From the NCBI GenBank assembly GCA_024734495.1, contig JALMQS010000073.1, positions 3,050,921 to 3,114,920 of the forward strand: a stretch of 64,000 bases of DNA, in the 5' to 3' direction. Below the pieces are notes generated by a model that ran no database searches, was not told where the DNA came from, and worked only from the letters and a program-made list of their open reading frames with translations. The position numbers and the translations under genes are program-made. The DNA comes from Forficula auricularia. Taxonomy: Eukaryota > Arthropoda > Insecta > Dermaptera > Forficulidae. Shown here one piece after another: positions 1 to 11,280 of the stretch; the first letter of the stretch is position 1, and every line of letters starts with the position of its first letter.

Positions 1-107
1 AAATAAATAAAATATAATTTATTACGATGGTATAAAATTATAATCCTTTTTTTAAATCGCTTCAAAACTAATTGAATTTTTCTCGTTTTGTGTGTGTGTG
101 TGTCTCG

Positions 108-421
108 GTCTTAGACCATGAAAGATATAGACACGCCCTGGTGTCGATTTGGTGAGGCCGACATCTCCACTAGAACTTGACGTCATCTGTAGGCAGGAAC
201 ACCCAGAAATAGCATGGCCGTAATAGGAATTATTATACATTGAGATAAATTTATCGTATTTTAGATTATTTATTTTTGATTCCAATAATCGCAAATTAAT
301 ATTAAATTAATATAACCAAAATATTTATGCACGTGACGTCATCTGTAGGCGATGTTGGCCTCACTTCACTCTGTGTGGAGAGTAGCAGAGGGCGTGTCTA
401 TATATTTCATGGTCTAAGGTC
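108..421. mobile_element. Short TIR element (MITE-like)
   Basis: The ends are inverted copies of each other: TTAGACCATGAAA followed by TATAGACACGCCC reads inward from both sides, and a second inverted block (GACGTCATCTGTAGGC with an adjacent GAGGCC) lies further in. The element is about 310 bp with an AT-rich centre and no coding capacity. A short GT run lies just outside the left end. The superfamily is not clear, because I could not fix a convincing target duplication. Confidence 0.6.
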
Positions 422-1440
422 TCGGTACAGATACAATAACGTGTATATCGAAAAATGAATAAATAAATAAATATAAATTATCAATAAGTAAGCCAATTAA
501 AACATTTCTAATAATGGATAATTAATTAATTTTCTAACAATATAATTATATTTATTATTTACAAATAATTAATTTAATGATTATTATTAATTTATTTTGT
601 AACAATCATTTTTAAAATATCAATGATCCAAGATCGTAGAATGTTCTTTCTGGTATTAAAATATTTTTGTAATTCCAAATTAGATAAAATTGGCCTTAAT
701 GTTTCAGAACTTCTAGAATCTAAATGAAAAATGCGGATAATAATTGAAATTTCAAAGTAAACGAGCTTTATCAACTTCTTAATTAATTAATACTAAAGCT
801 TCCACCTTTCTGTTAAAAGTTTCAACTTTCTCGCTCTATTATAAAAACAGAGTCGAGAGGGGGGGGGGTTTCTGCCGCTGGGCAAGTACGTGCCTGATAG
901 ATACAAGAAAGATGTATTTTTCGATGAACAATTTTCAAATAGATGGCATTAAGAACAACTTCCCCTCCCCCCTTTTTTTTAAGTTGATTTATTTTATACA
1001 AAAGATACGAAATAAATCTCCTTGTGATATGGAAATCTAATCTATCCGGTTTTCTTAGAGCATCGGGAGTAGGAGTAGTAGGAGGAGGAGGGCAATATAT
1101 ATATATATAATATAAAAAAAGCAAAATTATAAACATGTTCTAATCGTGAAAGAAAGAAAAAGAAAAAAAATTGAAAAACGTTGTCAATGTCAAAAATTCA
1201 ATTTTAATAAATCTGAATTGACAGTTGAGCATCTGATATCGATGGATGGATGGATGGAAATTCGCCAGGTCATCACACTCTCTTTTGCTCTTTTATATTA
1301 TATATATTTACCAAAAGATCCCACCTCACTTCACTTTTAGATATTGAAGATAATATCGAAAAATAGAAAAATTTATTTTTGTAATCATTTAAAAATATAA
1401 AGAATAAAAATAATTTTTATAAAATAATTTTTAGAGAAAA
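422..1440. other. AT-rich stretch without recognised gene or repeat
   Basis: No coding or repeat signature was recognised. The part from about 790 to 1340 is less AT-rich than its surroundings. It holds a G-run at 860-869, a purine/pyrimidine-biased patch at 1070-1092 and a short GATG run near 1240-1257. The open frames here are short and of low complexity. Confidence 0.4.
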
Positions 1441-2148
1441 ATAAAAACCGACTTCAAAAAATTAAATTCAACAAATAAAATACACTAAAAGGTATAAAAT
1501 AATTATTATCTTATTTAGTTACAACTAAACGACGAAATATTAACATGAAATTACTTTTTAAAGTCGGTACCAAACAAACTATACCTATAAGCGAGCGTAC
1601 CCGCCAAACGTACTAAGTAAGATCCGTCGAGTGGGATTCATAAAAGGTATATGTTTGGCACCGACTTCAAAAAGTAATTTCGTCGTTTAGTTGTAACTAA
1701 ATAAGATAATAATTATTTTATACCTTTTAGTGTATTTTATTTGTTCCTTTTAATTTTTTGAAGTCGGTTTTTATTTTTTCTTAAAAATTATTTTTATTTT
1801 TCTCTTTTTACTGATGTTATTAATAGTGATTATATCATCAGAACTTGAGCAAATTGATATGACACCATCCCTAAGACACCCCCTTTCGGATAAAAAAAGA
1901 ACCATCGAAATCGGTTCATAAACAAAGAGGTTAGGTCTAAACAAACCTAATAAAAAAGGTCTAATACATATGAAAAAAAACGAAAAAAATGGGACCAATC
2001 GGAAGCTAGACTGGACCCAATGCAAGAAAAAATTTCAAAATAGGTTGACAATTGGCGGTGATATGAGGTAACATAGGCACAAAAAAAAAAAAAAAAAAAA
2101 ATTCAGTCGAAAAGAGAACCTCCTCCTTTTTTGAAGTCCGTTAAAAAA
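1441..2148. repeat. Family A repeat, 3' part
   Basis: This is a truncated copy of the repeat seen full length at 12866-14267. It starts at the internal ACCGACTTCAAAAA box and ends with the terminal box CCTCCTCCTTTTTTGAAGTC followed by GTTAAAAA. The segment 1450-1780 is itself an inverted repeat centred near 1610: the ACTAAACGACGAAAT and GTCGGTACCAAACA blocks recur as reverse complements. Its short open frames are not convincing genes. Confidence 0.7.
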
Positions 2149-2373
2149 TAAAACCGACTTCAAAAAACTTAAATGCAACAAATAAAATAATAATAACTTA
2201 TCCACTAAAAGGTATAAAATAATTTTTTGGAACGAATTTTTCTCTGGAGAGAGACGGACTGGTAGAAACTTTAATTGAATGTAATGGAAGGCAGCCCAGA
2301 GGTAGTGAGGAAAGAAAAAATTAACACATATAAAATAAGGTGTAATTTATTGGAATCCTTCCTCCTTTCCTTT

Positions 2374-2424
2374 CAAACCGACGTTTCGGAGGATTTTTCC
2401 CTCCTTCTTCAGGGTCTATAAACC
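2374..2424 (-). ncRNA. Hammerhead-like ribozyme, left arm
   Basis: This is the reverse complement of the motif at 3301-3351 and has the same core: CUGAAGA, a stem II hairpin (GGAGG paired with CCUCC) and GAAACGUC. The two copies face each other from the outer parts of the palindrome. Confidence 0.6.
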
Positions 2425-3300
2425 AATATTACAAAATTATAAAAATGGGGTTGGTCATCATTCATTTCAACAATAAAATAATACAATTATAAATACAATG
2501 TAAACAGCCAGATTATCAATAGAAAAAAATATATAATTTACTCACTTCAAAGGGTCAATGAATGAAACAAATAAAATGTTTCCTTCTTCTCTCCACAGTA
2601 GTGTTCAAAATTTTCTTCATTTTTAACAAAGGCATAGAAAAACAAATTTTTTTCCTCCTTTTCTTAATTAGATTTCTTAATATATATAGACCAAACCCTT
2701 CCATGACAGATGCGCACAAGAGTGCGTACTGGGATTAGTTATTAACATATTCTCAAATAGATGGTTGGTTCATATCACCCAATATACAAAATGTACAATT
2801 AGCAACAATTCCACAATTCACACCTTATTCGTTCATTGATCAATTCACTTGACTGAACTCAATGAACGAATGAGATGTGAATTGTGGAATTTGTTAGCTA
2901 ATTGTACATTTTGTATATTGGGTTATATTGAACCAACCATATTATTTAAGAAATATGTTAATAACTAATCCCAGTGACGCACTCTTGTGCGCATCTATCA
3001 TGGAAGGGGTTTGGTCTATATATGTTAGATTCAAAAGCCATTTAGCCATCTAATTAAGAAAAGGAGGGGAAAAAAAAATTGTTTTTCTATGCCTTTGTTA
3101 AAAATGAAGAAAGTTTTTGAACACTACTGTGGAGAGAAGAAGGAAACATTTTATTTGTTTCATTCATTGACCCTTTGAAGTGAGTAAATTATATATTTTT
3201 TTCTATTGATAATCTGGCTGTTTACATTGTATTTATAATTGTATTATTTTATTGTTGAAATGAATGATGACCAACCCCATTTTTATAATTTTGTAATATT

Positions 3301-3351
3301 GGTTTATAGACCCTGAAGAAGGAGGGAAAAATCCTCCGAAACGTCGGTTTG
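3301..3351 (+). ncRNA. Hammerhead-like ribozyme, right arm
   Basis: In order: stem I 5' strand (AUAGACC), CUGAAGA, one extra A, stem II GGAGGG/UCCUCC, GAAA, a minimal stem III (C-G) leading to the GUC cleavage triplet, then stem I 3' strand GGUUUG. Stem I pairs over 6 bp (GGUUUG with UAGACC, including G-U pairs). The single extra base after CUGANGA and the almost absent stem III are shared by the other motifs of this window. They resemble the small hammerhead variants known from Penelope-like elements. Cleavage is predicted, not shown. Confidence 0.65.
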
Positions 3352-4270
3352 AAAGGAAAGGAGGAAGGATTCCAATAAATTACACCTTATTTTATATGTG
3401 TTAATTTTTTCTTTCCTCACTACCTCTGGGCTGCCTTCCATTACGATTCAAGTATAAAATAATTATTATCTTATTTAGTTACAACTAAACGAGGAAATAT
3501 TAACAGGAAATTACTTTTTGAAGTCGGTGCCAAACAAACTATATCTATAAGCAAGCGTACCCGCCAAACGTAGTAAGTAAGATCCGTCAAGTGCGATTCA
3601 TAAAATGAAAATGTTTGGCACCGACTTCAAAAAGTAATTTCGTCATTTAGTTGTAACTAAATAAGAATAATTATTTTATACCTTTTAGTGATATTTTATT
3701 TGTTGCATTTAATTATTTTTGAAGTCGGTTTTATTTTTTATAAAAATTATTTTTATTTTTCACTTTTTAGTGATGTTATTAATAGTGACTTAATATAATA
3801 CCTTGCATGCATGCGTAAGAGAAAGCGTCGGGCGAATGAATCAAAAAAATGATAATAAAATTCAATTCATAAATATAGAAATTATCTCAAAACGTTTGCG
3901 GGTTTTAAATGTATGTTATAAGATTTTTTTTATAAAATATTTTATTTATCATAATTTCGATTATTTGCTCATAAGAATTGGAGATTTACGTTATTTCGTC
4001 GTTGATCATATCATCAGAACTTGACCAAATTAATATGGGACCACTCCCTAAATATCCCCTTCCCATAAAAAAGAATCATTAAAATCGGTTTATAAACAAA
4101 GAAGTTAGGCCTGAACAAACATAACAAAAAAGGTCTAATACCAATGAAAAAAACGAGACCAACCGGAAGCGAGACTGAACCCAATGTAAAAAAAAATTCA
4201 TAATCGGTTCTCAATTGGCGGAGATATCAGGTAACATAGACACAAAAAAAGTCAGTCGAATAGAGAACCT

Positions 4271-5135
4271 TATTGAGAATCAATTAAGCTACAACTGTTC
4301 AAATTTAGGAAATTAAATAAATAAATAAATATTCATTCCTCGACCTGCTTAGAGGCATAAGTTCTCGGTGGCTAGGTCCTCCAAACATCAATACAATCGA
4401 GCTACAATACATTAACAAACATCAATAAAAATTAACTACAACAATTTAACAAATAATAAACAACTACAAAAAAAATGAAATGTATGCTCATTAACAAATA
4501 ACATGACCATGGATTTCCATCATAAAGACAAAAAGTAATTTAAAAATTCTGCGTAAAAACCCGATACCAGGAGCAAGCGACGCATTAGCCATCCCTGCAT
4601 TTGCCATAAGTTGTTAAAGAAACCTGGTCAAAACCTTAACAAGGATGGTATAACCTCCTCTACCTCAGCTAATCTCTGCTTGTGAGAACTAAATAAAATT
4701 TTGTACAACTCTAGGACTTTAGAACTTGACAAAATTTATAATTGATTTAATTAGATAGAGGACTATAATCCCAAGTAGTAATAAACAGACTGTACCATAA
4801 ATCAGGGCCAGATCCTACAAATGAATTCAAACCTACATATTAGTATCTGAATTAACTAACTTGTAGGAACTAACTATTTGGAAGTGCTTGGAAATATTTG
4901 GAACTTATTGCAAGTGTAATTGCCACTTGTAGTTGTCTTAGCCCAAATACTGTATATATCAATACAGGACAGTCTGTCAAAAATATGGTACCATGAAAAC
5001 AGCGGACTCTAGCGAGCAAAAAGCCCATTACATAAAGCGCATAATTTAATTTATTTACAAGAAAATAATACTGTTTACACGCAATTAAAGGAGTTTAAAT
5101 AAAAAAAAGTTTTTTTTTCCTTAGGCAATAAGGAT
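4271..5135. other. AT-rich stretch; one arm of a dispersed inverted pair
   Basis: No gene was found. Positions 4938-5020 contain AAATACTGTATATATCAATA, ACAGTCTGTCAAAA and GCGAGCAAAAAG in the same order as the reverse complement of 5925-6030. The two segments are therefore an inverted pair about 1 kb apart, with a Helitron-like copy between them. Confidence 0.45.
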
Positions 5136-5714
5136 ATAGTGCCTGGAGCCACCGAGCGATGCACGGTAACCCCTGACTCCCCCTGCCCGCATTCCTTCAT
5201 ATTGATAAACATTATATAAAAATAAATAGGAAAATAATAATAAAAAAAATAATCGTATAGGATCTGAAATAAAAACATAAAATTAAATAAGATTTGTTTC
5301 CAAGTTATATAAAAAAAAGCCACTTCAACCACTTTATTTGTAAACACACCTATTTTGTTATGATTTAGACACCTGTTAATTAAAAAAAAAAAATTCTAAT
5401 TTTAATATATATATATATAAATATTTGCTATAACCAATTAGTGGGTTTTAAAAAAATAAAAGATAATTGAAAAAAATGTAAACAAACTTTTTTATTGAGA
5501 TTTTCATCTATCAATAATTACTTTAATTAAGAAAAGATCAATTAAGATGAAATTTATCGAGGTCCAGACCTAGCCAGATCGTTTTCTCATCCTCAAAACT
5601 TGTTAATAGAATTTGTTTCATCATCAAATCGGTAGAGCCGTTTTTAAAATAGAACTAAGATACAAATATATATATATATATAAAAACAATTTTTGCTCGT
5701 TTAATAAGAGTAGA
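5136..5714 (-). mobile_element. Helitron-like element, short complete copy
   Basis: On the minus strand it starts TCTACTCTTATTAAACGAGC and ends with a hairpin-forming CATCGCTCGGT segment, then GGCTCCAGG and CACTAT. TC at the 5' end and a hairpin about 10-12 nt before a CTRR-like 3' end are the established hallmarks of Helitrons. No transposase is encoded, so this would be a non-autonomous copy. The same two ends bound the 847-bp copy at 20474-21320. Interior low-complexity AT is common to the family. Confidence 0.5.
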
Positions 5715-6489
5715 TTTTAATGAAAAAAATAATGTATGAATGCCAAATAAGGTAATATAGCTGTAAATTTAACCAACCACAGTATATCAGCGAATTTATA
5801 GCACTTTACAGGTTTTTAAATAGTTTACTTTTTTTATTAAGAGTATTTGACAAGAGTACACGTTTTCTTTTTAATTTTGCCGGTAGCCGAAAGTCGGATT
5901 TGAACTGCAAGATTGCCTTTTTGCTCGCATGGCCACCATGTCTCAAATTCATGAGACCAAAAACCGTTAGGTTTTCTATTGTATTTTGACAGACTGTCTT
6001 GTATTGATATATACAGTATTTGCTTAGCCCTTGATTAATTAGGCACACAATTTGAACTTCTTGAACTTGAGAAATATCCAGTTTGTGCTGTTTTATCTTT
6101 CTATCAATGATGATTAATTCAAAATTATTCAATTTATTGATATTTCAAATGGAATTTGATCTTTTATTCAAACTTTATTGAAATGTAAAGTGATATTGAA
6201 AAAGTATGATAATTTGTAAATGTATCTTTTAATTTAATTTTACTTATTTTTTTTTTACAGAATTCAAAAATTATCAACAATTATTATTAAATATGTTAGT
6301 TTAAGAGTCAATAGAATAAATTATATGAATATTTGTAAAAATTTTAAAATTAATTTGGTATTTAATAAAGTTTTTATTAGTGGGTCGATTTTTTGCACCG
6401 CAGTTTATTTCAAAAGAATAAAACATCCTAAAAAAATTCCTTAATAATAAATTAATCTATGTAGTTATGTAGCATGTATAGTTGTAGTT
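5715..6489. other. AT-rich stretch, no convincing gene
   Basis: An open frame of about 108 codons runs on the minus strand (5806-6132). It overlaps the inverted pair partner at 5925-6030, matches no family I recognise and lacks clear coding bias, so I do not call it a gene. The rest is AT-rich with no repeat I could match elsewhere in the window. Confidence 0.35.
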
Positions 6490-6975
6490 TAACTGAATGC
6501 ATGTTCCTTGTATAGATTTATTTCCCCCCCCCCCCTCTCAGGCTAATTATCTCCGAGCTTTAATTGAACATCTTATTCAAGTTGTAACTATAATTTGTAT
6601 CATGTCCCATGATTTGTTGAGGGGGCAATTAGCAGGAAACCGCTAATCAGGGGTCATAATCACCCCCCTCTCCTATATACCTAATAACCATGCACGAGAG
6701 AATAAAAAAAAAATGGTCGAAATTAATCATAATTTCTCTTCTGGATTTTTTCAACGTTTCGAGCAACTTTCTTCATAAATGTGCGCTCTATCCATTACAC
6801 ACAAAAAAACGACGTTCTTTGTTAATTAATCAGGTGACAGAGGATCATCAATCATCCGGGCAAATTCGCCATTGTTAATGAATTCGATCCCGATTAATTA
6901 TCCGTTAGCTAAACGAGCTCAATAAGGGGCGCAAAGGGTAGCCAGCCAGCCCCGCTTAGTTAATTGCTAGCACAA
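6490..6975. promoter_or_regulatory. Candidate conserved non-coding element
   Basis: This is non-repetitive sequence of balanced composition inside very AT-rich DNA. It has several homeodomain-type TAATTA/TTAATTAAT sites, an E-box CAGGTG (6831-6836), ATGATT/ATCAATCA motifs and a palindromic CTAGC. No open frame is credible. Dense homeodomain and E-box sites in unique sequence are typical of developmental enhancers; the role is inference, and the alternative is simply old unique DNA. Confidence 0.3.
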
Positions 6976-7268
6976 AGGTTAAGGGTTAGAATTCAATTTA
7001 CTAACATTAAATATAAACAAAAGAGATACAAAACAAAGCTTCTTCAATGGAAATTCATCCAATTAATAAATTGTGGGTCAGCGTCTAGATTCAAAATATT
7101 TATTTAATTTTAGAGTTGCTTTTATATTCATTTCATAAAGCAACTTTTTTTTTTTTTTTTTTTATTAAAATATAACCTTGTTACAGAGAACATTAGGTCA
7201 TTAGGCCAAAAAGCAACTTTTTCTTTGCTAAATTGTTTTAATAAAAATAAAATTTATAAAGTGAGAAA

Positions 7269-8481
7269 TTTTACTTTACCATTGGTCAAGTATTATAATC
7301 GTGCATGAAAAAAGTGGTTTTTTCCTTCTTTTTTTCGAAATATTTAAAAAATGGCTGAAACTCATCATCATCATCGAGTATACAGTCCTAAGACTGGTTT
7401 GATGCAACAATCCGTCTCCACTCGACTCTGTCCCCCGCCAGCTGTTTGACCTCTCTAAATGTCTGGCATCCCATATCCCCAATTATTTGGTTGAAATATT
7501 CTAATCTGGGTCTTCCCCTTCCCCTTTTCTTTCCCACCTCCCCCTCCAAGATATCCCTAAGCAGTCCCCCATGTCTCAGTGTGTGCCCCATCATCTGACC
7601 TCTTCTTCCTCAGACTCCTCCACAAGGTTCTTTTTTCTCCGATTCTTCTAAGAACTTCTTCATTTGTAATTTTATCCATCCAATTGATATTCATCATTCT
7701 TCTGTAGCACCACATTTCGAAAGCCTCCAATCTCTTTCTCTCCGCTTTTCCAATTGTCCAGGTTTCACACCCGTACATGGCTATGCTCCATACATATGTC
7801 TTCAATAGCAACTTCCTGTTTGCTAAGCTGATTGAGGAGGAGCATAGTAGTTTTTGTTTTGTATTAAACCCCATTTTTGCTTGGGCAATTCTTGATTTAA
7901 TTTCGTTTTCGCTCCTCCCATCCCATGTTATTTTACTTCCTAGGTAGCGGAATTCCTTAACTCCTTCTGCTGAAACTATTTTGATTAAAAAAATTGAGCA
8001 AAACCATGGTCATTTCGGTCTATAAAAAAGGATTAATAAGTGAACATCGGAAAAATTATATTTTTCCGAGATAATAATTGTTTCGTCAAAATGTCTGTTA
8101 GCTAGTTAATCTGTCTGTTAGTTAGTCTGTGCGTTACCAAATTTTTGTGGACGAGCTAGCTCAAAAACTAGTGTGAATATCAAAACCAAAATTCACACCT
8201 AGTTTTGGTCCATTAAGATTAAGACCTAGATTAGATTTTTGGGGCATATCGGCCAAAAATTAAGGGGAGTGGAGGGGAGGTTAAAGTTAAAAATCTAGGC
8301 CATTTGAGTAAATTTAGCCAAATTTTGTATACATAATCAGTGGGCCCCCACGAGTCTAAAAATGAAAAAACTAACCCCCATCCCCTACATGATTATAAAT
8401 GATTTTATTAAATATTAAATATAAGTGAGGGGCCAGGTTTTATGGTAAAGTCAAGTGGACGACCTCATCAGAACACGTCAG
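7269..8481 (+). repeat. Family B repeat, interrupted by a LINE
   Basis: It begins TTTTACTTTACCAT, continues with GTGCATGAAAAAAGTG, the TTTTTCGAAATAT and GACGAGCTAGCTCAAAAACT boxes and the block GTGGGCCCCCACGAGTCTAAAAATG. It ends GTAAAGTCAAGTGGACGACC ... AACACGTCAG. The two ends share ACTTTACCATACA / TGTATRGTAAAGT in inverted orientation, suggesting a TIR element. Further copies or parts lie at 22701-23533, 26250-26900, 32.9-35.4 kb (reversed) and 42596-44333. Confidence 0.65.
7363..7968 (-). pseudogene. RTE-type LINE, 3' fragment (reverse transcriptase C-terminal region)
   Basis: The minus-strand translation gives the region downstream of the reverse transcriptase core of an RTE/BovB-like LINE: FRYLGSKITWDGRSENEI, then RIAQAKMGFN, MYGCETWTI, RRMMNINWMDKITNEEVL, and after a frameshift near 7590 GHTLRHGGLLRDILEG, KKRGRGRPRL and WRRIVASN. 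This pattern is well known for these elements. The 3' end carries a short ATG-repeat tail, also typical of RTE-type elements. The fragment is flanked by GCTGAAACT on both sides (7354-7362 and 7969-7977), a target duplication inside family B. It is 5'-truncated, frameshifted and not functional. Confidence 0.85.
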
Positions 8482-8495
8482 TTTATTTGCGAAAC

Positions 8496-9404
8496 TAATT
8501 AAATTAATCTTAAGAAATTCAAAGATGTTTTTATAAAGCGAAATTTAGAGAATACTTAGCGAGACTACCGTTTTATAAGAACCATTGAGGTCCAGCTGAT
8601 TCTCCATCCTGAACCAAGAGAGCGAAAAAAGATATGGTCCATCTAGATGTTACCCGGTATCAATCCGCGTATAGCCCGCATGATACCCCACCCCGGACCA
8701 CCCAGAGGGACATGGCATCTCAAGTTCTTATATATTACTCTCTCGATTCAGACGCCTTTTACAAGTCTATTCTTACATAGAGAGATGATACAAATTAATT
8801 TAGAATTCCGCGGAGTAAACTCGCGAGCAAATCCACTCAACGGAATTTTTAACAAATTATAAGTAAATTTGTTTTTCTAGTATATTTATACAAATATAGA
8901 AAATTATCAAATTAATTAAATTAATCTTAAGAAATTCAAAGAGAAATTCAAAATGTTTTTATAAAGCAAAATTTAGTAGCATACTCGTCAGAATACTTGT
9001 AAGAATAGACTTGTAAAAGGCGTCTGAATCGAGAGAGTAATATATAAGAACTTGAGATGCCATGTCCCTCTGGGTGGTCCGGGGTGGGGTATCATGCGGG
9101 CTATACGCGGATTGATACCGGGTAACATCCAGATGGACCATATCTTTTTTCGCTCTCTTGGTTCAGGATGGAGAATCAGCTGGACCTCAATGGTTCTTAT
9201 AAAACGGTAGTCTCGCTAAGTATTCTCTAAATTTCGCTTTATAAAAACATCTTTGAATTTTCAATTTCTTAAGATTAATTTAATTAATTTGATAATTTTC
9301 TATATTTGTATAAATATACTAGAAAAACAAATTTACTTATAATTTGTTAAAAATTCCGTTGAGTGGATTTGCTCGCGAGTTTACTCCGCGGAATTCTAAA
9401 TTAA
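8496..9404. mobile_element. Palindromic element with 14-bp target duplication
   Basis: The block 8500-8780 recurs inverted at 8985-9262, and the block 8790-8940 recurs inverted at 9264-9404. The order is A, T, A-reversed, T-reversed, so the second half is a circularly permuted inversion of the first. Flanks are a perfect 14-bp direct repeat TTTATTTGCGAAAC (8482-8495, 9405-9418). No protein is encoded and I see no complete hammerhead core. Its unusually GC-rich part (near 8670-8710) contrasts with the AT-rich flanks. The class is uncertain; its architecture resembles the hammerhead elements of this window. Confidence 0.6.
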
Positions 9405-9479
9405 TTTATTTGCGAAACGTTTGGAAGGATTCTAAAAAAAATTACAAAGATTGTTTTAACAAAATTTATTTATTTAATT

Positions 9480-9862
9480 ATAAATATATATTAGTTATAG
9501 TCGCGATTACTGCAGACCTAAACACTTTTCATGACGTCAGTCATATCGCTGACGCCTGCAAGTCTTTTGCCTATATAAGTCGGCCGCTCACTTGCTCGTC
9601 GAACATTATTGCTCCATTAAAGTCGGCCGGTGGCTATGCCCTAACGCCCTTTTCTTAAACTCGGGATTTTATTTAAATCACCGACAATTCAATACAACTC
9701 ATATACGTTACAGTTTACTTAAATTCGGGATTTTACGAAAATCACCGACAGACGACTACTTAAATCCTTATTTGACTTTGACTAAAAGTGTATGTAATCT
9801 TTTTTCAATAAACAAATAAATGTAATAAGTCTTTTAATTGTTTTTTTTAAAACTTACACCCT
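9480..9862 (+). promoter_or_regulatory. LTR-like promoter and poly(A) segment
   Basis: Two CRE-like sites (ATGACGTCAG at 9530-9539 and GCTGACGCC) precede a TATA box, CTATATAAG at 9571-9579. About 230 bp downstream lies AATAAA (9807-9812) followed by T-rich sequence. A 25-30 bp motif containing CGGGATTTTA and ATCACCGACA is repeated twice between them. This U3-R-U5-like order suggests a solo or partial LTR. I could not find a matching second LTR, primer site or clean ends. Confidence 0.4.
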
Positions 9863-9879
9863 CGACCACAAGGCTTATT

Positions 9880-10612
9880 TTATATAATTGTTGATTTCTT
9901 TCATTTTTAGATATTCTTTAGTACTCATCAAAAAGTTATTTCTGGTAAATTTTGAAATTTTTTTGATCACCGGCTTAAAAGAAATCGAATTTCGGTTTTT
10001 CGCTTATACTCTTCGATTTTATTTATAATTTTTTATTTTAAACATCTATTCATTCTACAATTAAGACCAGGTTGATAATGGTTCTATGATAATTACTTTT
10101 TTCGATTTTTGAAAATTTCGAAAAAATTTTATTCGCAATAAACCATTATTAAACCAGTTTTTGGTATTGAGTTCTCTTTTTTTTACTCATTTTTAATTGA
10201 TTTTTATACATTTTTATCGTTAACAGGTGTTTAAAATAAATAATTAGTATTTTAGTTTGTTGAAAGATAATCAAAATGAAAAATTGAAAAAAATATAATA
10301 GTAATTATCATTTGCCCATTATCAACCCTGCTTAAAATTTGTAGAATGAATAGAAGTTTAAAATAAAAATTTATCAATAAAATCGAAGCGTAACATAGTA
10401 CATATAGTTTCAAAAACAAGAATAAAATTTTTAAACTCAAAAATCGCATATTAAAACATTTTAAATAACCAATTTTGAAGAAGTTATGAACGAAAACACG
10501 AAATACGATATCTTTTAAACCAGTGATCAAAAATATTTCAAAATTTACCAGGAGGAGTTTATTGATGGGCACTAAAAAATGTGAAAAAATGAAGGAAATC
10601 AAAAATTAAAAT
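9880..10612. repeat. Inverted-repeat element
   Basis: The sequence 9885-10090 returns as a diverged reverse complement within 10310-10605. Shared blocks include GGTAAATTTTGAAAT, TTTTGATCACYGG, TCGATTTTATT, TCTATTCATTCTAC and GGTTGATAATGG. The element is about 730 bp and non-coding, and the boundaries are approximate. Confidence 0.5.
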
Positions 10613-11044
10613 TTTTCAAACCGTCCGATTTGGCTTGTAATGTACTATCATTTGTATATACTTATTATAATCGGCTTCACCAACGCCAGCAAGGTGATTT
10701 TTTTAATTTAAAAAACCACTAATAGTTCATGACAAATAAAATTTAAAAAATTAGTAAATTTAAATTATTATCTTGAAAACTCACTACTGAGTACAGGGGC
10801 GTAGCCCCTGGATAACAAGATATCCTCCAAAAAGGCATATATGTACCTAAGTTGAAAATGGCCCACAATGCACACCCCAAAAATATAAATCTTTTATAAA
10901 ACAACCTTGAAAACGTTTATTTTTAACCCAAAAGTTTCGGGAGAAATTCTTCTTTTATCAATTGAGTTTTTTAAAATTGAAGAAAAAATTGCTTTCTCTA
11001 ATGTTTAGAAAGCACCGCCAAGAAATTAACATACTATGAAGTTA
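10613..11044. other. No recognised feature
   Basis: AT-rich sequence without open frames, repeats or RNA signatures that I could match. A run near 10797-10830 with GCGTAGCCCC is GC-richer but short. Confidence 0.4.
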
Positions 11045-11138
11045 AATTGAAAGTTTTTGTGCCCAGAGTAGCAGAATTTTTATATATTGAAGAAGACAAT
11101 AAAAGAGTGTGTTTTTTGCTGGAATTATAAATTTTATT

Positions 11139-11189
11139 TATAACGAGACTATAATTTCGAGAGCTTTGCCATCTTCATCAGTCTATTAC
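11139..11189 (-). ncRNA. Hammerhead-like ribozyme, damaged stem II
   Basis: On the minus strand: CUGAUGA, extra A, GAUGGC/GCUCUC stem II with a mismatch, GAAA, UUAUAG stem III and GUC. Compared with its sister motif, stem II and stem III have lost pairs, so this copy is probably weaker or inactive. Confidence 0.5.
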
Positions 11190-11229
11190 AATTGATTCAC
11201 AGAAATTATTGTATGAATCAATTGTAATT

Positions 11230-11280
11230 GTAATAGACTGATGAAGAGGGCAAAACCCTCGAAACTATAGTCTCATTATA
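11230..11280 (+). ncRNA. Hammerhead-like ribozyme
   Basis: CUGAUGA, extra A, GAGGG/CCCUC stem II, GAAA, stem III CUAUAG (two pairs and a two-base loop) and UC. Stem I forms between UAAUAGA upstream and UCAUUAUA downstream with a one-base bulge. All core bases of the hammerhead family are present. Confidence 0.65.

Larger units (their letters stand above)
2225..3451. mobile_element. Palindromic hammerhead (Penelope-like) element, 1.2 kb
   Basis: Two arms of about 560 bp (2281-2838 and 2851-3444) are near-perfect reverse complements and meet near 2845, so the whole insert is one palindrome. It is flanked by the 13-bp direct repeat GTATAAAATAATT (2212-2224 and 3452-3464), and an uninterrupted family A copy elsewhere shows this site only once. 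A left extension (2225-2280) is not part of the palindrome. Each arm carries a hammerhead-like motif, and no protein is encoded. Inverted pseudo-LTR arrangement, variable target duplication and hammerheads are established for Penelope-like elements; assigning this insert to them is inference. Confidence 0.65.
2149..4270. repeat. Second, tandem family A copy split by an insertion
   Basis: A second partial family A unit follows the first directly, beginning again at the ACCGACTTCAAAAA box. It is interrupted at 2225-3451 by a palindromic hammerhead element. The right part resumes at 3465, repeats the central palindrome (3480-3720) and ends inside the terminal repeat at GAATAGAGAACC, so the last 20 or so bases of the terminal box are missing. 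Confidence 0.65.

Noticed and set aside
5806..6132. 108-codon minus-strand open frame as a gene
   Set aside because: No family resemblance; it overlaps a dispersed inverted repeat and has no promoter or splice context.
8496..9404. Hammerhead in the palindromic element
   Set aside because: CCUGAACCAAGAGAGCGAAAA is reminiscent but lacks CUGANGA and a proper stem II.
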